Below the pieces are notes generated by a model, which searched no databases, had not been told where the DNA came from, and saw only the letters and a program-made list of their open reading frames with translations. This document shows positions 36,344-41,999 of a stretch of 41,999 bases of DNA, one piece after another. A program made the position numbers and the translations under genes. The first letter of the stretch is position 1. Each line of letters begins with the position of its first letter. The stretch lies in the NCBI RefSeq assembly GCF_900103585.1, contig NZ_FNHV01000027.1, forward strand, positions 1 through 41,999, written 5' to 3'. The stretch comes from Streptomyces sp. cf386 (GTDB taxonomy: Bacteria > Actinomycetota > Actinomycetes > Streptomycetales > Streptomycetaceae).

Positions 36344-37345
36344 ATGCATAAAACATCTGCCCGGCTGCTCGCGCTGCTCTCGCTCCTTCAGACGCCCCGT
36401 GACTGGTCCGGCGATGTTCTCGCCGAGCGTCTCGGCATCACGTCGCGCACGGTGCGCCGTGACATCGACCGCCTGCGCGAACTCGACTACCCGATCAAGA
36501 CCCTCAAAGGACCGGCCGGCGGCTACCGCCTGGAGGCCGGCACTCACCTGCCGCCCATGCTGTTCGACGACAACCAGGCCGTCGCCCTGGCCGTCGCGCT
36601 GCAGACCGCGGCCGCCGGCGTCACCGTCGCCGAAGACGCTGCCCGCGCGCTGGCCACCCTCCGCCAGGTCATGCCACCCCGCCTGCGCCACCGCATCGAC
36701 CTGTTGCACATCACCGCCGTCCAACCGCCCACGGCGGCCGGCGACACCGCCCAGGTCGACGCTCAGGTCCTGATGGACCTGAGCCGCGCCATCCACGCCC
36801 GCGAGGAACTGCGCTTCGACTACGCCCCGGGTTCAAGCACCTCGGCCGATGACGTCCGCCGCGTACAACCCCACCACCTGGTCACCTGGCGTCATCGCTG
36901 GTACCTCGTGGCCTGGGACCTTCGCCGCGAGGACTGGCGTACCTTCCGCGTCGACCGCATCCGGCCCCGCACACCCACCGGCCCCCGCTTCACCCTTCGT
37001 GACCTCCCCGGCGGCACCGTCTCCACCTTCATCACAAGCCGATTCCGCGGCAACGACGGCACCACCACCGACTGGCCCTGCCAAGGCGAAGTCATCCTCC
37101 GCCTCCCGGCCGCCGATGTCGCGCCCTTCGCCCAGGACGGAATCGTCGAGGAACTCGGCCCCAACCACTGCCGGCTCATCCTCGGCTCCTGGTCATGGAC
37201 CGGACTCGCCGCCGCCATCGGCCGCTTCGACACCGATATCGAAGTCATCGGCCCACCCCAACTGGCCACCGCATTCGGGGACCTCGCCACCCGCTACGCC
37301 CACGCCGCCCGCACCACAAGACCAGAGACCGGCCCTGCGCGGTGA
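36344..37345 (+). CDS. WYL-domain transcriptional regulator (YafY-like)
   Basis: 333 residues. The N-terminal HTH is ARLLALLSLLQTPRDWSGDV followed by LAERLGITSRTVRRDIDRLR and the wing GPAGGYRLEAG. The middle WYL domain has LRFDYAPGSS, RRVQPHHLVTWRHRWYLVAW and TFRVDRIRP. A C-terminal WCX-like part (GEVILRLPAADV, GSWSWTGLAAAIGRFDTDIE) follows. WYL domains sense nucleic acid fragments or small molecules. GGGAGGATGGGG precedes the ATG. Confidence 0.93.
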   Translation: MHKTSARLLALLSLLQTPRDWSGDVLAERLGITSRTVRRDIDRLRELDYPIKTLKGPAGGYRLEAGTHLPPMLFDDNQAVALAVALQTAAAGVTVAEDAARALATLRQVMPPRLRHRIDLLHITAVQPPTAAGDTAQVDAQVLMDLSRAIHAREELRFDYAPGSSTSADDVRRVQPHHLVTWRHRWYLVAWDLRREDWRTFRVDRIRPRTPTGPRFTLRDLPGGTVSTFITSRFRGNDGTTTDWPCQGEVILRLPAADVAPFAQDGIVEELGPNHCRLILGSWSWTGLAAAIGRFDTDIEVIGPPQLATAFGDLATRYAHAARTTRPETGPAR

Positions 37346-37405
37346 GAACAGAACTCCGCCTGGGCATGGATGGGGGTTTGGTGATGCCAGGGCGTAACGG
37401 GGAGG

Positions 37406-37840
37406 CTAGCGAGGTGCCGCGAGTACGTCCCGGAGTACGTTCGCGAGCGTGACGCGGGCCAGCTCGTGCCTCACGGTCTCCTCGATGCCCTCGTAGATGC
37501 TCTGCATTACCGGCTGGATGCCGTGACCCACCACGCATCCCTGGTCCGGGGTGGTGCGGTGCATCGCGAACAACGGGCCGGGTTCCACTGCCTCGTACAC
37601 GTCGAGCAGGGTCATCGACCCCAGCTCGCGCGCCAGCGACCAGCCCGCGCCCGCGCCCCGCCGGGACTCCACGAGCCCGGCCCTGCGCAGCTCGCCGAGC
37701 AGCCGCCTGATCACCACGGGGTTGGTGTTCGCGCTGGTCGCGATCTGCTCGGAGGTGGCGACCTCATGGCCCTGGCGCTGGTAGAGACCGATCCAGGCCA
37801 GCGCGTGGGCGGCAATGGTCAGCCTGCTGTTGGCGCTCAT
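37406..37840 (-). CDS. Rrf2-family transcriptional regulator
   Basis: 144 residues from ATG 37840, preceded by GGAGGGG. The winged HTH (SRLTIAAHALAWIGLY, VATSEQIATSANTNPVVIRR, LLGELRRAGLVESRRGAGAG) and the C-terminal dimerisation helix are typical of Rrf2. Only one cysteine is present (DQGCVVGHG), so it cannot hold the 3-Cys iron-sulphur cluster of IscR or NsrR; it is closer to the YwnA/HypR-like branch. Its divergent neighbour is an SDR, and three related operator-like sites lie between them. Confidence 0.92.
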   Translation of the reverse strand: MSANSRLTIAAHALAWIGLYQRQGHEVATSEQIATSANTNPVVIRRLLGELRRAGLVESRRGAGAGWSLARELGSMTLLDVYEAVEPGPLFAMHRTTPDQGCVVGHGIQPVMQSIYEGIEETVRHELARVTLANVLRDVLAAPR

Positions 37841-37870
37841 GAACCCCTCCTCTCGGCCGCAACGTTTCAT

Positions 37871-37935
37871 GTTACGACAGCACAGTCGTAACAGCTAAGG
37901 TTGCAACAGGCTGTCGTAACAATTAGCGTTGCGAC
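37871..37935. promoter_or_regulatory. Cluster of Rrf2 operator-like repeats
   Basis: Site 1 is a perfect dyad, GTTACGAC-N6-GTCGTAAC (37871-37892). Site 2 is GTTGCAAC-N5-GTCGTAAC (37900-37920). A lone half-site GTTGCGAC lies at 37928-37935. They fill the gap between the divergent Rrf2 and SDR genes, so the regulator probably represses both. Confidence 0.75.
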
Positions 37936-37968
37936 TGCCGGGAAGGGTCAATCAACGAGGTGAGAAGA

Positions 37969-38724
37969 ATGAGCAAACCACTCACGGGCAAGGTCGCCCT
38001 GGTCACCGGGGGGTCGCGCGGACTCGGAGCCGCGACGGTACGGCTGCTGGCCGAGCAGGGCGCCAACATCGCCTTCACCTACGTCAGCTCCGAGAAGCAG
38101 GCGCAGGCCGTCGTCGACGAGGTGCACGGCAAGGGAGCCAAGGCCGTCGCCTTCCAGTCCGACCAGGCGGACACAAGCCGGGCACCGGCGCTGATCGACG
38201 ACGTGGTCGCGCACTTCGGCGGCCTGGACATCCTCGTCAACAACGCGGCGATCTCGGTGGGGCAGGGCCGCACGGTGGACGACCCGGACACCGACACCGC
38301 CGCACTGGACCGGATGCACGCCACCAACTACCTCGGCGTGATCGCCGTCATCCGGGCCGCCTCCCGAGTGCTGCGCACGGGCGGCCGCATCATCACAGTG
38401 AGTTCCGGACTGGGCTCCCGGGTCGGCGCCCCCGGCCTTGCCGACTACTCGGCGACCAAGTCAGGGATCGAGAGGTACACCATGGGCGTCGCACGCGACC
38501 TCGGGCCCCGGAACATCACGGCCAACGTCGTGGAGGCCGGACTGATGGAGGGAGGCATGCAACCGCCGGACCCCGAGACCCTCAAGGCCCTGGTCAGCTC
38601 GCTGTCCCTGCAACGCATCGGGCACCCCGACGAAATCGCCGCGGCGATCGCCTTCCTGGCGAGTCCCGCCGCGTCGTACATCACGGGCGCGGTGCTGGAC
38701 GCCCACGGCGGCTACAACGCCTGA
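37969..38724 (+). CDS. Short-chain dehydrogenase/reductase
   Basis: 251 residues from ATG 37969 (AGGTGAG upstream). The Rossmann motif is TGGSRGLG, the structural motif NNAAIS, the catalytic serine lies in TVSSGLGSRVG, and the catalytic pair is YSATKSG. ITGAVLDAHGGYNA is the usual C-terminal loop. It probably uses NADPH (the Arg after the glycine motif is suggestive). Regulated with the Rrf2 gene through the shared operators, it may detoxify a quinone or aldehyde that the regulator senses (inference). Confidence 0.93.
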   Translation: MSKPLTGKVALVTGGSRGLGAATVRLLAEQGANIAFTYVSSEKQAQAVVDEVHGKGAKAVAFQSDQADTSRAPALIDDVVAHFGGLDILVNNAAISVGQGRTVDDPDTDTAALDRMHATNYLGVIAVIRAASRVLRTGGRIITVSSGLGSRVGAPGLADYSATKSGIERYTMGVARDLGPRNITANVVEAGLMEGGMQPPDPETLKALVSSLSLQRIGHPDEIAAAIAFLASPAASYITGAVLDAHGGYNA

Positions 38725-38739
38725 ACCCGAACCCCTGCC

Positions 38740-38775
38740 GCGCGCCCCGAAAGACATCGCGCCTTCGGGGCGCGC
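38740..38775 (+). terminator. Hairpin terminator after the SDR gene
   Basis: Perfect 12-base arms, GCGCGCCCCGAA and its complement, around a 12-base loop, starting 16 bases after the stop codon. Confidence 0.7.
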
Positions 38776-38791
38776 ACCGCCGACGACCCGC

Positions 38792-38904
38792 GACAAGGCG
38801 TACAACTCGAAGACTGTGCGCGGTGAGTTGCGACGCCGCTGCATCCAGACGCTGATCTCCCGCAAGGGCTCCCCGAACATCAAGGGCCTGGGCAAGCTCC
38901 GCCA
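38792..38904 (+). pseudogene. IS5-type transposase fragment
   Basis: DKAYNSKTVRGELRRRCIQT followed by LISRKGSPNIKGLGKLR is the region from the second catalytic aspartate (ADKAYxS) onward in IS5-type transposases. No start, no first aspartate and no glutamate part are found. The frame happens to run on into the DUF1963-like gene. Confidence 0.6.
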
Positions 38905-39028
38905 GGGCGTGTCCGACGGGTCCCGTGACGGGTCTGGCGGTGGATCCGTCTCTCGGCGGCCAGGGGTGCCTGTCAGTGCCGCGTGCTTCGATGGCCTGCC
39001 CAGTGCATGTGAGAGGAATGGAGATCCC

Positions 39029-40030
39029 GTGACACGCACGACGCCGCCGCGTCCTTTGGATGTGACCGCGGTGTTCCCGGAGTTGGCCACGATGTCCAAG
39101 AACGTCACTCGGCTGCATCCGCGGTCGGGCTTGCCCACGGTTGAGGACAGTTCGGTGGGTGGCCCGCTGCTGTGGCCGCAGGACGAGCCGTGGCCGACGT
39201 GCACACGGTCGCACGAGGTGTACGAGGTGGTGGAGCTGGAGGCGGTGCGCGCCTCGCATCACATTGCGGTCGCCCGGTGGTCACGGCCGGACGATGAACC
39301 GCCCACGCCCGAGGAACAGTCGATCTTCGACCGAAGTAATCCGAAGGAGACCGACAGCCCTTATACGGATCCTGTGCCGCTGCTGCCCGTGGCTCAGCTC
39401 TATGCCCGGGACGTCCCCGGCCTGCCTGTCCCGGATGGCACAGACCTGCTGCAGATCCTGTGGTGCCCGTTCATGGACCACGACGACGACATCCCGGCCA
39501 TCCATGTGCGCTGGCGCCGCGCCGACCAGGTCACCGCACTTCTTTCGCCACCACCGGAGCCGCCTGTCATCGAACTGGAGGACTATTGGCCCGCACCCTG
39601 TGTCCTGCATCCGGAACAGGTGACCGAGTACCCGGCGCCCACCCAACTACCTGCTGCGGTGAGCGCACGCGTGGACGCGTGGCAGGAGGAGACTGGCCAT
39701 CATTACACCCAGTTCGCGGTGGCTCCGGGCTGGAAGACCGGCGGCTGGGGTGTCATCTCATCGGACAATGCCGATGCCGCCGACCCGCCACGATGCGGAT
39801 GCGGCACGGTGACCGAGCCCCTGCTCACCGTTGGCCTCAGTGAATGGAACGAGGACAACGAAGGCGGTTGGCGCCCGCTGGAGGACGCCGACGCCGATGA
39901 CCGGAAAGGTTACCCGCCGGTGGGCGACCCGACCATGATCGAACTGGGGGACGAAGAATTGCAGATCTACCACTGCCCAGAGTCCTATGAGCACCCGCCG
40001 GTGACCGTTCGGGTGTACCGAACGCTGTAG
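39029..40030 (+). CDS. DUF1963 (YwqG)-like protein
   Basis: 333 residues from GTG 39029, with TGGAGA upstream; earlier in-frame codons belong to the transposase scrap. GGPLLWPQDEPWPTC, PVPLLPVAQLYARDVPGLPV, TDLLQILWCPF, HHYTQFAVAPGWKTGGWGVI and GDEELQIYHCPESYEHPP fit the DUF1963/YwqG pattern (a water- and tryptophan-rich beta fold). A CGCGT motif after DPPRC gives one cysteine cluster. The function is unknown. The start is chosen by ribosome binding site only. Confidence 0.7.
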   Translation: MTRTTPPRPLDVTAVFPELATMSKNVTRLHPRSGLPTVEDSSVGGPLLWPQDEPWPTCTRSHEVYEVVELEAVRASHHIAVARWSRPDDEPPTPEEQSIFDRSNPKETDSPYTDPVPLLPVAQLYARDVPGLPVPDGTDLLQILWCPFMDHDDDIPAIHVRWRRADQVTALLSPPPEPPVIELEDYWPAPCVLHPEQVTEYPAPTQLPAAVSARVDAWQEETGHHYTQFAVAPGWKTGGWGVISSDNADAADPPRCGCGTVTEPLLTVGLSEWNEDNEGGWRPLEDADADDRKGYPPVGDPTMIELGDEELQIYHCPESYEHPPVTVRVYRTL

Positions 40031-40610
40031 TGCGTCGCGGCAAAGGAGTCCCTGTTCGATGAGCAGGGCCTACTTCGTGTGCGGGCCATGATCGTGGAAA
40101 GGGAGGGGCAGGCAGCGGACGGCTTGTTGTTGATCGAGGAGGTTGCGATGCCGTCGGTGGCTGGGGTTGATGGAACGTCGTGAGGCGCGGGCGAAGCAGG
40201 AGCTGGAGTCCTGAACGGAGGTCCTGGAGCAGGCGCAGGCGGAGGTGGGTGCCGCGCGGGAGAGTGTCGAGTGGGCCCGGGTGGGGCGTGAGGAGCTTGT
40301 GCCATCCAGACCACTTACCGCACCGTGCGCTAGCCGTGCTGTCCACGCGGACGTGCCTCCGACCGACCCCCGCCGGAGGCACGTCCGCGTCAGTGCCGTG
40401 TCCGGGGAAGGAGCCGGGCCGCCGGCAAGCTCTGGTGCCGCTCCCTGGCCGGCCGCATCCTCCCGATGCACGGCCGGCACACCACAGAAGGCACCGCAGC
40501 CCGGTCCGCAGGACACCGCTCCCCCGACGCAGATCGTGCACGGCAGCATCCGAGCCACCGGCGTCATCGACAGCGGAAGCGGGGGGCAGCCCGTTCCGTA
40601 CCCTGGCGGC
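40031..40610. other. Region with a decayed coiled-coil frame
   Basis: About 580 bases without an intact gene. From 40170 the plus strand reads MERREARAKQELES, a stop, then TEVLEQAQAEVGAARESVEW and ARVGREELV. This is a heptad-rich coiled coil like small accessory proteins found beside some transposases. With the stop and no ribosome binding site it is treated as a relic. The rest shows nothing. Confidence 0.35.
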
Positions 40611-41522
40611 ATGCGCATGCGCCCCACGGTGAGCTGGACCCCGACCGCGGACCTGCCGCCGGGCACCACGGATCTGGAGCCGGTCGTCGGTGCGCTGAGC
40701 ACTGGTGGTGTGCTGGTCCTCAGCGGGGCGGGCATCTCCACGGAGTCAGGCATCCCCGACTACCGCGGCGAGGGCGGGAGCCTGAGCCGCCACACTCCGA
40801 TGACCTATCAGGAATTCACGGCCAATGGCCAGGCCCGGCGCCGGTACTGGGCGCGCAGCCACCTCGGCTGGCGCACCTTCGGCCGCGCCCGCCCCAACGC
40901 CGGACACCGGGCCGTGGCCGCGTTCGCGCGGCACGGCCTGCTCTCGGGCGTGATCACCCAGAACGTCGACGGCCTGCACCAGGCCGCCGGCACCGAGGGC
41001 GTCGTGGAACTCCACGGCAGTCTGGCTCGGGTCGTCTGCCTTTCCTGCGGCGCCTTCAGCCCGCGCCGCGAACTCGCCCGGCGGCTGGAGGAGGCCAATG
41101 CGGGCTTCGAGCCGGTGGCCGCCGGAATCAACCCGGACGGCGACGCCGACCTCACCGACGAACAGATCGGGGACTTCCGCGTGCTGCCCTGCACAGTCTG
41201 CGGCGGCGTCCTCAAGCCGGACGTGGTGTTCTTCGGCGAAACCGTTCCGCCGCCGCGGGTCGAGCACTGCCGCAAACTGGTCCGCGAGGCTGCCTCGATG
41301 CTGGTCCTGGGTTCCTCGCTGACGGTGATGTCCGGGCTCCGGTTCGTCCGCCAGGCAGCCCAGGCCGGGAAGCCGGTGCTGATCGTCAATCGGGACCAGA
41401 CCCGCGGCGACCGGCACGCCCTCACCCGGGTCGCACTCCCGCTGGGAACAGCCCTCACCACCGTGGCCAACCGACTGGCCATCCCCGTCGACGAGGAGAC
41501 GACGGTCCGGGCGAACGAGTGA
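40611..41522 (+). CDS. Sir2-family NAD-dependent deacylase
   Basis: 303 residues from ATG 40611 (ATG 40617 is also possible). The NAD site is VLSGAGISTESGIPDYR; TQNVDGLHQAAG and the catalytic histidine in VELHGSLARVVCLSC follow. The zinc site is CLSC plus CTVC, and GSSLTVMSGLRFVRQAA with IVNRDQT closes the Rossmann fold. Sirtuins remove acyl groups from lysines using NAD, and in Streptomyces act on metabolic enzymes such as acyl-CoA synthetases. No RBS better than GGCGGC is seen, so the start is uncertain. Confidence 0.93.
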   Translation: MRMRPTVSWTPTADLPPGTTDLEPVVGALSTGGVLVLSGAGISTESGIPDYRGEGGSLSRHTPMTYQEFTANGQARRRYWARSHLGWRTFGRARPNAGHRAVAAFARHGLLSGVITQNVDGLHQAAGTEGVVELHGSLARVVCLSCGAFSPRRELARRLEEANAGFEPVAAGINPDGDADLTDEQIGDFRVLPCTVCGGVLKPDVVFFGETVPPPRVEHCRKLVREAASMLVLGSSLTVMSGLRFVRQAAQAGKPVLIVNRDQTRGDRHALTRVALPLGTALTTVANRLAIPVDEETTVRANE

Positions 41523-41868
41523 CGGTCGCTGGGTGTCACCGAAGCGATCGCCGAGGTCCTGATCTCCTGCCCGGTCGGGTCATCGCACAGCCACTGCCCC
41601 GTACGACCGTAGACCTCGGAGAATTGGGTGCCCCTGTCGAGCGGCCGGGTCTGAGGGAGGATCGCGGAGACGGACGTCTCCTTGTCCCGCAAGGGCACCA
41701 TGTCATGGCTGTCCGACATTCTCATGGGGCCTAGGCCGAGACTGGCAACGGCCCCTCCCACGCGCATCGCCTGCCAGATCGCGCCGTGCCAGGGAACCGC
41801 GTTCAGGGGTATGACAGGGCCCCCCACACGCCTACCGGCGGGTCACCTGCGTCCGCACACTCGAAGGC
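41523..41868. other. No recognisable gene
   Basis: About 350 bases between the sirtuin and the regulator. No supported frames. CCCGGTCGGG near 41570 could be a small terminator stem after the sirtuin. Confidence 0.35.
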
Positions 41869-41999
41869 ATGACACGTGAGCAGCCCGCCAGCGGGGGCAC
41901 CGAACTGGGCAGCTTCCTGCGCGCTCGCCGGGTCCGGACCACCCCCGCCGACTCCGGTCTCACAGTCGGCCCGGGTCTGCGCCGGACCCCCGGACTGCG
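41869..41999 (+). CDS. XRE-type helix-turn-helix regulator, N-terminus (runs off window)
   Basis: From ATG 41869 the frame reads TELGSFLRARRVRTTPADSG and then LRRTPGL before the window ends. This is the start of the MmyB-like HTH regulators common in Streptomyces (ELGxFLRARRxRxxPxDxGLxxxxxRRxPGLRREELAxLAGVS). The rest, including a likely C-terminal ligand-binding domain, is outside. GTG 41877 is an alternative start. Confidence 0.75.
   Translation, partial: MTREQPASGGTELGSFLRARRVRTTPADSGLTVGPGLRRTPGL

Noticed and set aside
38816..39028. N-terminal extension of the DUF1963-like protein to 38816
   Set aside because: The extension encodes a transposase scrap (RGELRRRCIQTLISRKG) and a ribosome binding site supports the GTG at 39029.

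Overview
The window reads as a Streptomyces (or close relative) chromosome-arm segment. GC is high throughout, GTG and TTG starts and ATGA/GTGA overlaps are common, and there is a complete conservon (sensor ATPase, roadblock, DUF742, GTPase) of the type known from streptomycetes. All functional calls rest on reading the sequence; no searches were run.

Layout. 1-5.8 kb is an insertion-sequence graveyard: a partial IS5-type transposase, a histidine-phosphatase-like gene without its catalytic histidines, a WD40 scrap, inverted transposase scraps, a twice-deleted IS701-type transposase, an IS427-type element whose two inverted repeats also enclose a Nudix gene, and an N-terminal piece of an acyl-CoA synthetase. 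5.8-11.4 kb holds a secreted subtilisin and a divergent SsuABC-like uptake cluster with a luciferase-like oxidoreductase. 12.0-13.8 kb holds an epoxide-hydrolase-like enzyme under a palindromic operator and an SCO6745-family protein. 14.0-21.1 kb is the conservon, with a CYP157-like P450 lacking the EXXR arginine at the end of its operon, a CYP154-like P450 converging on it with no gap, a small primase-like protein and a divergent AraC regulator. 21.5-27.9 kb holds a MerR-methyltransferase fusion with its own 19-bp-spaced promoter, then an operon of an acyl-CoA ligase and a single-chain biotin-dependent acyl-CoA carboxylase. 28.8-30.4 kb carries two tandem secreted RTX-repeat proteins. 30.4-33.3 kb is again decayed: tRNA-like 3' end, IS5 scrap, terpene synthase pseudogene, and an intact IS1031-type element with TTA target repeats. 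33.5-42 kb is an accessory set: HTH_42 protein with a QxQ motif plus aldo/keto reductase, a VOC/WYL divergent pair, an Rrf2/SDR divergent pair with clear operators, a DUF1963-like protein, a sirtuin and the start of an XRE regulator.

How genes work together. The ligase and carboxylase should act in sequence (free acid to acyl-CoA to carboxylated acyl-CoA). Their promoter region shares a 16-bp operator (one mismatch) with the epoxide-hydrolase-like gene 15.8 kb away, which suggests one TetR-type regulon whose regulator is outside the window. The conservon operon is translationally coupled from sensor to P450, and a 13-bp word recurs in both of its flanking divergent intergenic regions. The VOC/WYL and Rrf2/SDR pairs look like self-contained stress or electrophile-response switches.
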